Of a stretch of DNA of 64,000 nucleotides, positions 10,201 through 19,993 are shown in pieces. Source of the DNA: Terriglobia bacterium (GTDB taxonomy: Bacteria; Acidobacteriota; Terriglobia; Acidiferrales; UBA7541); assembly GCA_020073485.1 (NCBI GenBank), contig JAIQFB010000014.1, forward strand, positions 51,797-115,796. The letters run 5' to 3'. The notes under the pieces were generated by a model. The model searched no databases, was not told where the DNA came from, and saw only the letters and a program-made list of their open reading frames with translations. A program made the translations under genes and the position numbers. Within the stretch, counting starts at the first letter, position 1, and every line of letters begins with the position of its first letter.

Positions 10201-10481
10201 CCTCCTGCTTTGCTACGCCCGCGCAGTATACCTATGGCAGCGCTGGCCGGGACATCGTCACCGGGCCGGGCACCGACAACTTTGACGCCACGTTTCAGAA
10301 GAATTTTTCCATCCGGGAAAGCACGCAACTCCAGTTCCGCGCGGATATATTCGATTTCCTGAATCACCCCAACTTTAATCAGCCGAACCGTATCTTTACG
10401 GCGACGCCGTCGGCCTTCGGCTCGATCTCCAGCGCCCAGGATCCGCGCATCATGCAGTTTTCCCTGCGCCTCGCGTTTTAA
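7209..10481 (+). CDS. TonB-dependent receptor with N-terminal carboxypeptidase-regulatory-like domain (Oar-like)
   Basis: About 1,090-residue outer-membrane receptor of the large class common in Acidobacteriota. A signal peptide (CRIRAAFIVAGALLFSLMPA, cut after AFGQ) is followed by a beta-sandwich CarboxypepD_reg-like domain (IDGIVRDPSGAVIVNAVV to LTVSMDGFKQ). The plug region (LVDGVTITDEYYNN, YNAEFGGKSGGVINVITKSG) and a long beta-barrel follow, ending in a terminal Phe (QFSLRLAF). No TonB box is obvious. The substrate is unknown; the family is often linked to carbohydrate or protein-derived substrates. It lies downstream of a two-component system but is separated from it by 320 bases. Confidence 0.93.
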   Translation: MKSMCRIRAAFIVAGALLFSLMPAFGQMNTGEIDGIVRDPSGAVIVNAVVAAVESGTQLKYSTKTNESGEFLLAQLPVGEYTLTVSMDGFKQAMQSKVSLHAGERLRQTFALELGMQSETVTISANQSLLQVESAAIQDTVEQQQVMNLPLKGRQFIDLVGTTPGMTHAPSGTRGGALQQTGQTWGILGQRGGHNLYLVDGVTITDEYYNNMVLNPSIDSIQEFSVNQTSYNAEFGGKSGGVINVITKSGSNQFHGSLFEFVRNDVFNARNFFSSPTQASPPFKQNQFGGSLGGPIQQDKTFFFVNYEGQRTHQTLTQLFTVPTDAERAGNFAGTGITVTNPAAGGVPFASDTIPAIDPVATAILAKVPHANLPGLTRNLRATDLSTINIDQYNARFDHTFSTKDSVFVRGSIFDANQFNPFGLSALNETLLPGFGYNLRTHTDSLSATWTHIFNTSWINELRFGWLWVGGGQSSINSGTNLAASTGLQGVTSNPVDTGYPQASISGGFATMGEPTQYVSREDNNYELYDNLIWHRATHTAKFGVYFFHLDFDPVNANNARGLFNFTGAYTGNGLGDFLLGAPAQGQVGVGGRGQLLGRTNWLHTYIEDSWQILPSLKLDIGLRYEYNQNVTDANNNMAVVNTLVPGGQFVIASNSAGQISPAASALLANIPIPYVTSAQAGWDTSLLQARPLRLAPRIGIAWTFPDQKTVIRSGFGIYTNQAAYSIIQNAALNLPFYYAKTVANSGSCAGAITCNTENILAASATGAVSANSLNHNFKIEYNNVWNLSVQRSLSSSTSFQAQYIGSYTVHADNLTLQNLFPDNGLDPRSGLHVRPIPQMSGFTSVTWDGWEKYHALALTFTQHLWHGLTVDSNYTWSKALDNASNPGTNNAGTNLPQDIENIAAEKGLSDFDHRHRFVTSFLYRLPFLQDSEGWIHAVFADWQAGGIWTIESGSPFTVNLSTDVANNGVPLSAPSQRPNLICDPNSGPKTTAEWFNTSCFATPAQYTYGSAGRDIVTGPGTDNFDATFQKNFSIRESTQLQFRADIFDFLNHPNFNQPNRIFTATPSAFGSISSAQDPRIMQFSLRLAF

Positions 10482-10528
10482 CCTTAGTTTGGGATTTGGA
10501 AGAACAACATGGGGGACCGCGGTCTCTG

Positions 10529-10602
10529 GTGGCACAGGCTTCAGCCTGTGCAGTTTAGATTCCCTGCCCTGCAAAAACCGCACGGGCTGAAGCCCGTGTC
10601 AC
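10529..10602. repeat. paired inverted hairpin repeat (family 2, copy 1) between convergent genes
   Basis: Two hairpins face each other. GCACAGGCT/AGCCTGTGC lies at 10532-10551, followed by the spacer beginning CAGTTTAGAT, and CACGGGCT/AGCCCGTG lies at 10581-10598. The outer ends GTGGCAC and GTGTCAC make the whole unit an imperfect inverted repeat. It fills the gap between the convergent receptor and CHAD genes. The same architecture recurs at 43034-43113. It resembles a BIME/REPIN-type element and may act as a bidirectional transcription stop. Confidence 0.8.
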
Positions 10603-10607
10603 TTGGA

Positions 10608-12104
10608 TCACGCGGCGTCAATTCGCGTGGCGGGCCGCAAAATTCGAGGCGACATCATCCGTGAACCCGGCGCAAGAATGTGCACGGCCCGCTGGAGGGC
10701 AAATTCCAACAACCGCCGCGCTTCCGACAATTTCGATTCCAACGGATCCTTATCCGAGAAGCCTTCCGCGCGTACCACGATGACGCCGGAGACGTCTTCT
10801 ACTTCCAGTCGCCGGATGGCGCGGTATGGCTTTGCGCGGAATGCATTGGCGAAGCGCAAAATTGACGCCAGCAAAATCAGCGAGTGGCGCATGGGGAAAT
10901 CATAGGGCCGCAAAATCTTGTGATCCGGACGCGGCAATGCGCGGCGGTGAAATCGCGCGATCAACGCGACCAGTTCGAGGTCTTTCCGGGTCCACCCGGC
11001 CGGCGGAGAAATCTTGCGGATCATCCGGTAGGCCTCTTTATGATGCGGCTTTCCTTCGTGGGAATGCCCGACCTCCTGCAGCAGCGCCGCCGCCTGCAGA
11101 AGGTAGCGCTCCTCGAAACGGGAATCGCGCCCAGCGAGGCCGCAGTTCGCAACACCGTCATAGAGTTGCAAGGAGAGTCGGGCGACCCTCCGGACTCGCG
11201 ACGCATCGGGCGTCAAAAAATAAGACCACTGCGCCAAGCGCGACAATCCCGCCGATCGCAACTCCCTTTCCACCGGCAATCCCTCGCGCCACGTCCAAAG
11301 CGGCGACGATTTCCCCGCCATCTTCCGCCGGTATTGCTCGATGCGGCCGGCTGCCTCCTCACGGAGTTTCTTGATCCACGCGCCCCGCGCGGCTTCATCC
11401 ACCAGGCTCTTGCCGTGAACGAACACCTGCTCCAAAACATTCAGGTCGTGCGCTTGCCCGAGCACATCTTGCAGAAATTTTAAGTCCGAAGCCCATGCGG
11501 AATACATGGACGGCAGAAAATTTTCCACGCCGTAACGGAATTTCTTTAGCCCCACTCGCAACCGGTGATAGGCGATCTGGCTTCGGCTCTTCTGCGCGCG
11601 GCGATGCAGGTCCCAAACTACTTCCCAGATTTCGTAGACAATCGATTCGCACGCCGGACGATCGGAAGCGACGTGGCGAAAGTGGCTCGCCAGTTTTCCG
11701 GTCCAGGCGCGCCATTGTTTGCGATCAAACTCCCGGATGGCGCCCCGCGCGGCAGTCCGGTCCCGTTCGCTGCGATCTTTCAGGAACTGAACCAGCGGAT
11801 CCGCCGAAACGTCGCCCGGCGCGCGAAGTTTCTCGATCCATTCCGCAAGCACCTGAGAATCGCGCAGCGCGCCCAGACGATTGAAAATGTGCTTCGCTGC
11901 TTTGCGCATCCCCTTCCAGTCGGCGCTCGGATCGAGGTCCCGCATCACATCGGCAATCAGGACGCAGCGCCGCAAGGAAATGCGCAGGTCATGCACCGCA
12001 TCAGGGGATAATTCCGCGCCGACCTTCGCGTGCTCTTCCAGGACACGGTCCATCCAATAGGGAAGCCCGACCTTCTCCGGGATTGTGGAGTGTGTTGCAG
12101 TCAC
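10608..12104 (-). CDS. CHAD domain fused to exopolyphosphatase C-terminal HD-like domain
   Basis: 498 residues. The N-terminal half is a CHAD helical bundle, a polyphosphate-binding fold with conserved basic/His positions (DAVHDLRISLRRC, YHRLRVGLKKFRYGVE, LQDVLGQAHDLNVLEQ). The C-terminal part resembles the HD-like C-terminal domain of Ppx/GppA (LLQAAALLQEVGHSHEG, KEAYRMIRK, LVALIARFHRRALP). The actin-like catalytic domains of Ppx are absent, so hydrolysis of polyphosphate is unlikely; a polyphosphate-binding or targeting role is inferred. The GTG start has a weak ribosome site; Met at 12053 is an alternative. Transcribed convergently to the receptor. Confidence 0.85.
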   Translation of the reverse strand: MTATHSTIPEKVGLPYWMDRVLEEHAKVGAELSPDAVHDLRISLRRCVLIADVMRDLDPSADWKGMRKAAKHIFNRLGALRDSQVLAEWIEKLRAPGDVSADPLVQFLKDRSERDRTAARGAIREFDRKQWRAWTGKLASHFRHVASDRPACESIVYEIWEVVWDLHRRAQKSRSQIAYHRLRVGLKKFRYGVENFLPSMYSAWASDLKFLQDVLGQAHDLNVLEQVFVHGKSLVDEAARGAWIKKLREEAAGRIEQYRRKMAGKSSPLWTWREGLPVERELRSAGLSRLAQWSYFLTPDASRVRRVARLSLQLYDGVANCGLAGRDSRFEERYLLQAAALLQEVGHSHEGKPHHKEAYRMIRKISPPAGWTRKDLELVALIARFHRRALPRPDHKILRPYDFPMRHSLILLASILRFANAFRAKPYRAIRRLEVEDVSGVIVVRAEGFSDKDPLESKLSEARRLLEFALQRAVHILAPGSRMMSPRILRPATRIDAA

Positions 12105-12276
12105 GACGGGAAAAATGTCCTTCTTGAGAATTACTCGTAAGCTGGAAGATTTGCAGGTTCGGGCTGCGTTGGCAGACCGCCGGAATCTTGAAGCCTGGAG
12201 TTCGACGCATTTGCCAGAAAGCCAGGAGGAATAATTCTATCGGGAGAGGCTGTGGAAAGGCAAATAGCCGGAAACG

Positions 12277-12930
12277 CTAGTCGGAGATGGCGGGGGCAGA
12301 ACTCTTGCGTTCCATTTTGGGAATGGCCGTGCCGCGTTTCGGGTTCGTATACCAATTGTAAATCCGCCAGGCTAGCAAAACTGATATAACTCCTGCATAT
12401 TCAAGGGGTAAGTGGACGTCCGACTTCACCAGCCAGTAGAAATGGATCACCCCGGCAGCCGCGCTCACATAGATCAAGCGGTGCAGCATCTGCCAGCGCT
12501 TCCCTCCTAGGCGGCGAATCCATCCTGCGGTGGACGTAACCGCCAGCGGAATCATCAGGACGAATCCGGTGAAGCCCACGGTGATGTACCGCCGCTTCAT
12601 CACGTCCGCCCAGACGCCATGGAAATCCAAGACCTGGTCGAGTCCGAGATAGATGCAAAAGTGGCAAAAGACGTAGAAAAACGCGAACAAGCCAAACATA
12701 CGGCGGAATCGAATCAATTGCGGCTGGCCGAGAATTTTGCGCAAGGGTGAGATCGCCAGCGTGATGGCCAGGAACCGCAGCGTCCAGTCTCCGGTGGCGT
12801 GCTCGAGAAACTGGGTCGGGTTGCTGCTCAGATTCCCGGTGATTGCGCCGCGAATCAGGAGGCCCGCGGGAATAAGGCAGGCCAGAAACACAACAACCTT
12901 GGTCCATTTACTGGTCAGAATGGAATTCAT
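12277..12930 (-). CDS. msrQ: MsrQ, heme-binding membrane subunit of the periplasmic methionine sulfoxide reductase
   Basis: 217-residue integral membrane cytochrome b (YedZ/ferric-reductase-like fold) that passes electrons from the quinone pool to MsrP. Six hydrophobic segments are present, with family His positions in TLRFLAITLAISPLR, FYVFCHFCIYLG and RWQMLHRLIYVS, and the final VIHFYWLVKSDV. It lies 30 bases after msrP on the same strand, the usual operon order. Length matches the family. Confidence 0.95.
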   Translation of the reverse strand: MNSILTSKWTKVVVFLACLIPAGLLIRGAITGNLSSNPTQFLEHATGDWTLRFLAITLAISPLRKILGQPQLIRFRRMFGLFAFFYVFCHFCIYLGLDQVLDFHGVWADVMKRRYITVGFTGFVLMIPLAVTSTAGWIRRLGGKRWQMLHRLIYVSAAAGVIHFYWLVKSDVHLPLEYAGVISVLLAWRIYNWYTNPKRGTAIPKMERKSSAPAISD

Positions 12931-12960
12931 ATTCTTTGTCCGTTGAAAACAATTCTTAGA

Positions 12961-13926
12961 CTAATAATTTTTCTTCAGGTCCATGCCGTTGTAGAGGCTG
13001 GCCACCTGGTCCCCGTAGCCGTTGAACATCAGGGTTTTGGTGTTCTTGAAATATCCCGGGAGGCGGACTTCCCGAGCCTGGGTCCAGCGCGGATGGTCCA
13101 CGTTGGGATTTACGTTGGAATAGAAGCCGTATTCATGCGCGTTGGTAATGTTCCAGGTGGTCGGCGGCTGGTCCTTGACGAATTTAATTTTCACCAGCGA
13201 CTTGATGCTCTTGAACCCGTATTTCCACGGGATGGTCATACGCACCGGCGCGCCGTCCTGATTCGGAAGCGTCTCGCCGTACATTCCGACGGTCAGCATC
13301 GTAAGCGGATGCATGGCCTCGTCCAGGCGCAAGCCTTCGACGTAGGGCAATTGGATCCCGGCGCGATCCCACAGCGGCATTTGCTTGCGGTCGAAATAGC
13401 TCTCAAAGGCCACAAATTTCGCCTTCGGGGTGGGCTCAACCAGATTTGCGATGGTGCTGAACGAGTACCCGATCCAGGGGACGACGATGGACCACGCCTC
13501 CACGCAGCGATGCCGGTAAATTCGCTCTTCCAGCGGCGCGAGCTTCAGGATTTCGTCCATGGTGAACTTGCGCGGTTTGGCCACTTCGCCTTCCACGGAA
13601 ACCGTCCAGGGCGAGGTCACGAATTTTTGCGCATTTCTCGCGGGTTGATCCTTATCGGTCCCAAACTCATAATAATTGTTGTAGGTGGTGACCACCTGGT
13701 AAGGCGTGACTTTCTCGGTGGTGTCAAACGGATTGGGGGAAGACGCGGAAAGCTTGGTATTGGCATAGGCCCGGATCGAGGGACTGACCAGATCGGCCAC
13801 GCCCTTGCCCGCGAGTGCCAACCCTCCCGCCAAACCCAAGCCGTACAGGAACTTGCGGCGGTTCACATAATCCTCACGGGGGGTGATGTCCGAGTATTTC
13901 AAGTCCGAAGCACGCTTGATCAACAT
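12961..13926 (-). CDS. msrP: MsrP, molybdopterin-dependent periplasmic protein-methionine-sulfoxide reductase
   Basis: 321-residue YedY-family catalytic subunit that repairs oxidised methionines in periplasmic proteins. A twin-Arg signal (NRRKFLYGLGLAGG, residues 22-35) directs Tat export with the cofactor bound. The molybdenum ligand Cys141 is in HRCVEAWS, and the family segments IPWKYGFKSIKSLVKI and NPNVDHPRWTQA are present. AGGGAGGG lies 5 bases before the ATG. It pairs with msrQ downstream. Confidence 0.96.
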   Translation of the reverse strand: MLIKRASDLKYSDITPREDYVNRRKFLYGLGLAGGLALAGKGVADLVSPSIRAYANTKLSASSPNPFDTTEKVTPYQVVTTYNNYYEFGTDKDQPARNAQKFVTSPWTVSVEGEVAKPRKFTMDEILKLAPLEERIYRHRCVEAWSIVVPWIGYSFSTIANLVEPTPKAKFVAFESYFDRKQMPLWDRAGIQLPYVEGLRLDEAMHPLTMLTVGMYGETLPNQDGAPVRMTIPWKYGFKSIKSLVKIKFVKDQPPTTWNITNAHEYGFYSNVNPNVDHPRWTQAREVRLPGYFKNTKTLMFNGYGDQVASLYNGMDLKKNY

Positions 13927-14085
13927 TGCGTCCCTCCCTGAAAGCCGAATGCGTTCCTTATTCTTCTTCTATTTGACTAGTATACGACAAATTCGTTTCA
14001 CTGGATGAGATACGCCTGTGCGGGAAAAGATACAGGAAATGAGTCCGGATCACGGTGATTCGTCCAGGCTCAGGACGATATGTTA

Positions 14086-16674
14086 CTAGGAAAGTTGCTG
14101 GAGCAGGGATTTCCGTAGGCGCGCCTGGTGCTCCGCGGTGAGTTTCCCCCCGGCGGTGGTGAGGTAAAACACGTCGATGGCGGTCTGGCCCTCGGTGTCG
14201 ATCAGGGCGATATCGATGTTGCAGGCCTGGTCCGAGAACGCGGAACTGATGCGGTACAACAACCCAGGCTGGTCCTGGGTCACGATCTCGATCAGCGTGC
14301 TGTGCGCGGAGCATTCGTTGTCGAATTGAATTTGCGGCGCTTCGGCGATTTTCGCGGGTTGATTTTTTTCGACTTCCAGGCGCTCGCGCAGCATGCGCTT
14401 CAGGTCGCGTTTCCCCGAGAGCACGTCGTGCACCGTGGTCTTGAATCGCTCCCACGCCGGCAGATTCATTTCCAGCGTGCGAAAGCGGTCGGTAAAGCTG
14501 AACGTATCGACAACTGTGCCGCTGGAATTGGAAAACGCGCCGGCCTTGCCGATGTTCATGCCGCAGGCGGCCAGTGCGCCAGCGACCGTCGCAAACAGGC
14601 GCGGGCGGTCTTGCGTTACCACCGTCAATTCGTACCAGTGGCGCGTGCGCTTGAGCGCCAATTGCACCGGATCCTGGTCCAGGTGGATCACCATCTCAAA
14701 GTGCCGCAGAATTTCATCCACCGGATGCGTCCGCAGATAGCGTCGCGGCAGGCCGTCGAGAAACGTCTGGAGTTTTTTCCCGGCAGCCGCGGCCAGCGAG
14801 CGGAGATGATTCAGGACTTCGTCGTTTTCATCCGCGTGCACGCGTTCGTCCACGCTGCGGTTCAGATAATTGGCCGACCCGATATACAGCTGCCAGAGGT
14901 CCTCAGCCTTCCATGGAGTGAGCGCCTCGGGATTGACGGCCTTCATGTCCGCGTACGTGAACAGGCAGAGCATTTTCAGGCGGTCCGGCGCGCCCATGCT
15001 TTCCGCGAATTGCGCCACGGTGCGCGGATCGAAAATGTCCCGCCGAAGATTGGCGGCCATATCCAGATGGCGTTCAATCAGAAACAGAACGGTTTCCTGG
15101 TCGGCTTCGGAAAGCCCCAGCCGATCAAGGCACGGCCTGGCAACCGCGAGACTGGCCGGAATATGTTCCTGCAAGGCAGAGGCTTTGCCGGTGTCATGAA
15201 GCAAAATTGCCAGGTAGAGCAGTTCCGGCTGATCCAGTTCGTCCAGGATTCCCGCGTAGCGCTCGTCCCACTTGGATTTGGATTGGCGCAAGAGATGCAA
15301 ATTCTCGATGGCCTGCAGGGTGTGTTCATCGACCGTAAATCGATGAGATAGATCGCGCACGGCCAGCGCGTCGATGCCCTGAAATTCAGGGAGGAACAGG
15401 GTCAGCAGATGAAGCGAGTGCATCGCGCGCAGGGCATCGGCCGCATGCGGCTCCGGCAACAGTTCCTGGAAAAAGCCCCAAATCTCGGCCCCGGGAGGGA
15501 CCCGCGTCGCAAGCTGCGTCCTGGCCTGCTCCAATTGGTGCTCTGCCGTGGGGCTGAGCTTAAAGCCGCGCTGCGCGATCAGGAGAAACGTGCGGAAAAA
15601 CAGGCCCGGATCGGAAGGGCTTTCCGGCTTTTGGAAGAAGATCAGCCCGTCCACCACGGAAAAATCCGCGTCGGAAAATCCGGTCCTCCAGGTTTCCAGC
15701 TGCCGGTAAAAAAGGGATTGCGCCGCGGGCATTTCCTCCAGCAGTTGCCCGGAAATATGATCGACGGCGCGGGCATGCTGGAAGTAGATCCGCATCCAAT
15801 CGATCGCGCCATGAATTTCGCCGCCGGGCGCGCCGATTTTTTGCACGGCGGCATCTTCCTGCGCGTCCCAGGCCAGTAAATCGTCTTCTCGTTTTTGCCG
15901 GAAATGTAGGAAGCAGCGCACCGAGGCAAAAAACGCAAGCGCCGAATCCATCGTGGCCTGGACCGTCGGAGAAAAGCACGCCTCCGAATCGGGCCATCCG
16001 TGTTTTTTTTCCATCGCGGACAGGACCGCCAGCCAGCGCGCCATGATGTAGTCCAGGTAGCCGCCGGGTCCGTCCTTCACGTTGGGCACCAGATGAAAGA
16101 CGGTGTTGGCGAATTTGCGATGGCGGTTCCGCGTCATTTCCGCGAGGCGCTCGACCAGAACCTGCGCCTCCCGCACCATCACTTCGGGAATCAAATGGTC
16201 TCGAAGATTGGAAAACAGTTCCGGGTCCCCCGCCAGCAACCTGCTATCGAGGAGGGAAAGGATGGCCTCCGCATTCTCGGAATCGAAGGGGAGCAGTTCG
16301 GAAAGCAGCTTGGCCGAAATTCTGTTTTTCAAGCCAATCTGCCCCATCTGTTCGGTGAAATGCTGGATGGGCCCGGCGCAGCGGTCATCTGCCTCCTGCG
16401 TCTCAAAAAGAAAGAGCAGTTCAATTTCCGAAAAGGGGAAAAGCGTTTGCCTGCCCAAATCTCCGATGGCGAGCAGCACGCCTCCCGGGATAAGAGTTTT
16501 GTCGAAAGGGAGAAGTTGTTCGGCAAGCCGCAAGACGATCGATTCGGCAAGCGCCGAACGCCGGCGGGAATAGTTCAAGCCGTCCGAGGTAACGGAAAAT
16601 TCCTGCTGCAACCGCGCGGATTCAGCGTCGTAGAGGCTTTTCAATTCACTGCCGAGTGAGGATTGTGTGGCCAT
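14086..16674 (-). CDS. glnD: GlnD-type PII uridylyltransferase/uridylyl-removing enzyme with degenerate transferase site
   Basis: 862 residues with full GlnD architecture: nucleotidyltransferase (residues about 40-200), helical linker, HD domain (LLHDTGKA, about 492-499) and two C-terminal ACT domains (from [10 protein letters not shown] and [10 protein letters not shown]). The transferase signature is unlike active GlnD. GGYGR is GDLGR (71-75), the metal-binding SDIDL is SEIEL (82-86), and the region that normally carries WDxxLEVGHSVR reads [11 protein letters not shown] (110-120). The HD and ACT parts look intact. It follows amt by 105 bases, fitting nitrogen control. It may be a de-uridylylase or sensor without transferase activity, or may use Glu ligands. 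Confidence 0.88.
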   Translation of the reverse strand: MATQSSLGSELKSLYDAESARLQQEFSVTSDGLNYSRRRSALAESIVLRLAEQLLPFDKTLIPGGVLLAIGDLGRQTLFPFSEIELLFLFETQEADDRCAGPIQHFTEQMGQIGLKNRISAKLLSELLPFDSENAEAILSLLDSRLLAGDPELFSNLRDHLIPEVMVREAQVLVERLAEMTRNRHRKFANTVFHLVPNVKDGPGGYLDYIMARWLAVLSAMEKKHGWPDSEACFSPTVQATMDSALAFFASVRCFLHFRQKREDDLLAWDAQEDAAVQKIGAPGGEIHGAIDWMRIYFQHARAVDHISGQLLEEMPAAQSLFYRQLETWRTGFSDADFSVVDGLIFFQKPESPSDPGLFFRTFLLIAQRGFKLSPTAEHQLEQARTQLATRVPPGAEIWGFFQELLPEPHAADALRAMHSLHLLTLFLPEFQGIDALAVRDLSHRFTVDEHTLQAIENLHLLRQSKSKWDERYAGILDELDQPELLYLAILLHDTGKASALQEHIPASLAVARPCLDRLGLSEADQETVLFLIERHLDMAANLRRDIFDPRTVAQFAESMGAPDRLKMLCLFTYADMKAVNPEALTPWKAEDLWQLYIGSANYLNRSVDERVHADENDEVLNHLRSLAAAAGKKLQTFLDGLPRRYLRTHPVDEILRHFEMVIHLDQDPVQLALKRTRHWYELTVVTQDRPRLFATVAGALAACGMNIGKAGAFSNSSGTVVDTFSFTDRFRTLEMNLPAWERFKTTVHDVLSGKRDLKRMLRERLEVEKNQPAKIAEAPQIQFDNECSAHSTLIEIVTQDQPGLLYRISSAFSDQACNIDIALIDTEGQTAIDVFYLTTAGGKLTAEHQARLRKSLLQQLS

Positions 16675-16779
16675 GCTTGCTTATTTCAACTCTCTCCTGG
16701 GATCGCGCCGGCCGCAACCGGGATCTCTCAACGAACTGCGTCTCCCAGGAGAACCAGATCCCCGGCAGAGAGACAATCG

Positions 16780-18222
16780 CTACGAAGTCTCCCAGTTATA
16801 CCCTTCCTCCCCATGCTGCGAAAGGTCCAGGCCTTGAATTTCGTGCTCCGGCAAAGCGCGCAGCCCCACCAGTTTGTCCACAACGAATAGGATCGCAAGG
16901 GTTCCGACGATTCCCAAAACCCATGCAATGGCCACACCGGCCAACTGATTGAGAAGCTGATGCGAGTTGCCTTCGATCAGGCCCGAGGCCATCACGTTGC
17001 CACTGGAATCCTTCAATATCGGATTGACCGCACTGACCGCAAAAACTCCCGTAAGAATCGCTCCGATCGTCCCGCCCGCGCCATGAACGCCGAAGGCGTC
17101 CAACGAATCATCATAACCGAAACGAGCTTTGACCTTCGCCACCATGAAGTAACACAGAATTCCGGCGATGAATCCGATCATCAGTGCCGGCATCGGCCTG
17201 ACAAATCCGGATGCCGGGGTAATTGCCACCAGGCCGGCCACGGCGCCCGAGATCGCACCAAGCGCGCTTGGCCGCCCGTTGCGCTTCCATTCCACCAGGC
17301 TCCAACCCGCAGCCGCGCTGGCAGCCGCAAAATGCGTGGCGACAAATGCGCTGGTGGCCAGGGTACCGGAGGATAGCGCGCTGCCCGCGTTAAATCCAAA
17401 CCAGCCGACCCATAGCAGACAAGCGCCGATGAAGCTCAGGACCACGCTATGCGGCGGCACCGATTCGGCCGGATACCCGATTCGCTTGCCAAGGTAAAGT
17501 GCGCAAACCAGCGCCGAAACGCCAGAGGTAATGTGCACCACCGTCCCACCCGCAAAATCCAGCGTGGGAATGGGGCCCCCCAAGGCCGCGTTCAAAAGTC
17601 CGCCCTTGCCCCAGACCATGTGCGCCATCGGGCTGTACACGATCACGGTCCAAAGAGCCATGAACAGCAACATGGCCTTGAATTTCATCCGCTCGGCGAA
17701 AGCACCGGTGATCAGCGCCGGCGTGATGATCGCGAACATAAGCTGATAAATCATGAATGTCTGGTGCGGGAGCGTGGCGGCATAGTCGGGATTCGGGTCT
17801 CCGCCGACGCCGCGCAGAAACAAGTGCTCGAATCCCCCGATGAAGCTATTTCCCGACCCGAATGCCAGGCTGTACCCGAACACGCCCCACATGATCGTAA
17901 CCATGCACATCATGGCGAAGCTCTGCATCATCGTAGTCAGAACATTCTTCCTGCGCACCAACCCGCCATAGAACAAGGCGAGTCCCGGCCCGGTCATCAG
18001 AAGCACCAGCGCGGAACTCATGAGCATCCAGGAGTTGTCGGCCGAACTTTTCGCCTCGGCTACGCGCTTTTCCAACTCGGCAATGCGATCCGCGTCGGTG
18101 TGAATGGGCGGCGCGACCAGGATTGCCGCTAACTGCTGCGTGCCCAGCCTGCTCGCGGAGGCTGCACGCGGTGAAACGCAAAACATCAAACTAATGCATA
18201 GGAGAAATAGTTTTTTTGTCAT
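16780..18222 (-). CDS. amt: ammonium channel/transporter (Amt family)
   Basis: 480 residues with a cleavable N-terminal signal (LFLLCISLMFCVSPRAASA), a short helical insert (ADRIAELEKRVAEAKSSADN) and the Amt fold of about eleven helices. Family marks are LVLLMTGPGLALFYGGLVRRKN, FAGGTVVHITSGVSALV (first pore His) and DAFGVHGAGGTIGAILTG (second pore His). The extra N-terminal insert of about 40 residues before TM1 is longer than in E. coli AmtB. Co-transcribed with glnD downstream. No glnK/glnB is in the window, so the PII partner must be encoded elsewhere. Confidence 0.95.
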   Translation of the reverse strand: MTKKLFLLCISLMFCVSPRAASASRLGTQQLAAILVAPPIHTDADRIAELEKRVAEAKSSADNSWMLMSSALVLLMTGPGLALFYGGLVRRKNVLTTMMQSFAMMCMVTIMWGVFGYSLAFGSGNSFIGGFEHLFLRGVGGDPNPDYAATLPHQTFMIYQLMFAIITPALITGAFAERMKFKAMLLFMALWTVIVYSPMAHMVWGKGGLLNAALGGPIPTLDFAGGTVVHITSGVSALVCALYLGKRIGYPAESVPPHSVVLSFIGACLLWVGWFGFNAGSALSSGTLATSAFVATHFAAASAAAGWSLVEWKRNGRPSALGAISGAVAGLVAITPASGFVRPMPALMIGFIAGILCYFMVAKVKARFGYDDSLDAFGVHGAGGTIGAILTGVFAVSAVNPILKDSSGNVMASGLIEGNSHQLLNQLAGVAIAWVLGIVGTLAILFVVDKLVGLRALPEHEIQGLDLSQHGEEGYNWETS

Positions 18223-18507
18223 TGTCGTCGTGGACCTGACCTCCGGTACGATACCAAATCCGAAGTTATGACGCTATACTTCAAGGCGTTCTTTATAAAG
18301 AATTTACGCGGCTTTCCCTTTTGATTTGCGCTGGATACGACGTAACTAACCCTTTAACAACGTTGCACCAGGGATTGCCGCCGGCGCCTCGCTGCTCTGT
18401 CCGGACGCGCCTCCAACCGCAGCCTTTCCCATAAACACAGGATTTCTGATGGGTCCGATAGATTCTTTCGACCGTCCGACTCGGTGCTATCCTGCTACAG
18501 TTCATGC

Positions 18508-19992
18508 ATGTCAGCGGTGCCGTCAAAGATGCCATTACAAGGGCTTTTCGGGGACTATCAGGTCGGGTCGTTCTACGACGAAATGTTCGCGGCCCCAGAC
18601 CAGCCGCGCCCGCACTACGCCAAGATTTTCGAGAAATTGGCTTCGATGGTGCCGTCGCAGTTTGAGGAGCGCCGGCAGCATGCCGATCTCGCATTTCTTC
18701 TGCAGGGCATCACGTTCACGGTGTACAGCGACGGGCGTGGAACCGAACGGTTGTTTCCCTTCGACCTGATTCCCCGCATCATTCCGCATTCGGAGTGGCA
18801 GCGCATTGAAAGCGGACTGGCGCAGCGCGTGGTCGCGCTGAATCTGTTTCTCCAGGATGTGTACGGCAAACAGCGTATTTTCGCGGACCGCAAAATTCCC
18901 CGCTCCCTGGTCTATTCGTGCAAACATTTTTTGCGCGAAGTCATCGGCATCGAAGTGCCGCGGGGAATTCATACCCACATTTGCGGCATCGACCTGATCC
19001 GCGACTCCAAGACCGGTGAATATTGCGTGCTGGAAGACAATGTACGCACGCCCAGCGGCATTTCCTACGTCCTGGAAAACCGCCTGGTCATGATGCGCAC
19101 GTTCCCGGACGCCTTCCAGGCCTACGAGGTTCTCCCCGTCAACCACTATCCCGCCGAGCTCTCCAGAATTCTCCGCAGCTTGTCACCTAGGGGAGGGGAC
19201 GATGCCCAAATCGTCCTCCTCACCCCCGGCATCTATAACAGCGCCTATTTCGAGCACAGTTTCCTGGCCCAGCAAATGGGCATTGAGCTGGTGGAAGGGC
19301 GCGACCTCATTGTGGATGGCGGAATCGTCTACATGAAAACCATTCACGGTTTGCAGCGCGTGGACGTCATTTACCGCCGCGTGGACGACGATTTTCTCGA
19401 TTCTCTGACCTTCCGGCCGGACTCCGTGCTGGGCGTTCCCGGATTGATGGGAGCATATCGCGCAGGAAATGTGGCGCTGGCGAATGCCGTGGGCAACGGC
19501 GTTGCGGATGACAAAGCTATTTACGCCTATGTTCCCGCGTTCATCCGCTACTACCTCGGGGAAGATCCGATCCTGCGTAGCGTGGACACGTATCTTTGCT
19601 CGAAAAAAGAGGACCTCAATTACGTCCTGGGTCACCTTCCGGAACTTGTCGTCAAAGCGGTGGGAGAATCCGGTGGCTACGGAATGTTGATGGGCCCCAC
19701 GGCGGACCGCGAACGCCTGGAGGAATTCGGACGGCGGGTTAAAGCCGATCCGCGAAACTACATTGCGCAACCCGTGCTGCCGCTGTCCCGCGTGCCCTCC
19801 TACGATCCCGCGCTCGGAACCATCGCCGGGCGCCACGTCGACCTGCGTCCCTACTGCCTCTACGACGGAGAAAAAGTAACGATCGTGCCCGGCGGATTGA
19901 CCCGCGTGGCGTTGCAACAAGGCTCGCTGGTCGTGAATTCTTCCCAGGGCGGCGGCAGTAAGGACACCTGGGTCCTGTTTGGAGAAGACTGA
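18508..19992 (+). CDS. circularly permuted ATP-grasp family protein (DUF404/DUF407)
   Basis: About 494 residues. Recognised as a CP_ATPgrasp protein from [93 protein letters not shown] and [12 protein letters not shown]. It belongs to the amide-ligase-like ATP-grasp group, with ATP-binding elements in permuted order. Its genomic partners here, alpha-E and transglutaminase-like proteins, are its usual neighbours, and a peptide or amide ligation role has been proposed for such clusters. Starts at 18484 (GTG) and 18529 are alternatives. It ends one base before the next gene's ATG. Confidence 0.93.
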   Translation: MSAVPSKMPLQGLFGDYQVGSFYDEMFAAPDQPRPHYAKIFEKLASMVPSQFEERRQHADLAFLLQGITFTVYSDGRGTERLFPFDLIPRIIPHSEWQRIESGLAQRVVALNLFLQDVYGKQRIFADRKIPRSLVYSCKHFLREVIGIEVPRGIHTHICGIDLIRDSKTGEYCVLEDNVRTPSGISYVLENRLVMMRTFPDAFQAYEVLPVNHYPAELSRILRSLSPRGGDDAQIVLLTPGIYNSAYFEHSFLAQQMGIELVEGRDLIVDGGIVYMKTIHGLQRVDVIYRRVDDDFLDSLTFRPDSVLGVPGLMGAYRAGNVALANAVGNGVADDKAIYAYVPAFIRYYLGEDPILRSVDTYLCSKKEDLNYVLGHLPELVVKAVGESGGYGMLMGPTADRERLEEFGRRVKADPRNYIAQPVLPLSRVPSYDPALGTIAGRHVDLRPYCLYDGEKVTIVPGGLTRVALQQGSLVVNSSQGGGSKDTWVLFGED

Positions 19993-19993
19993 G

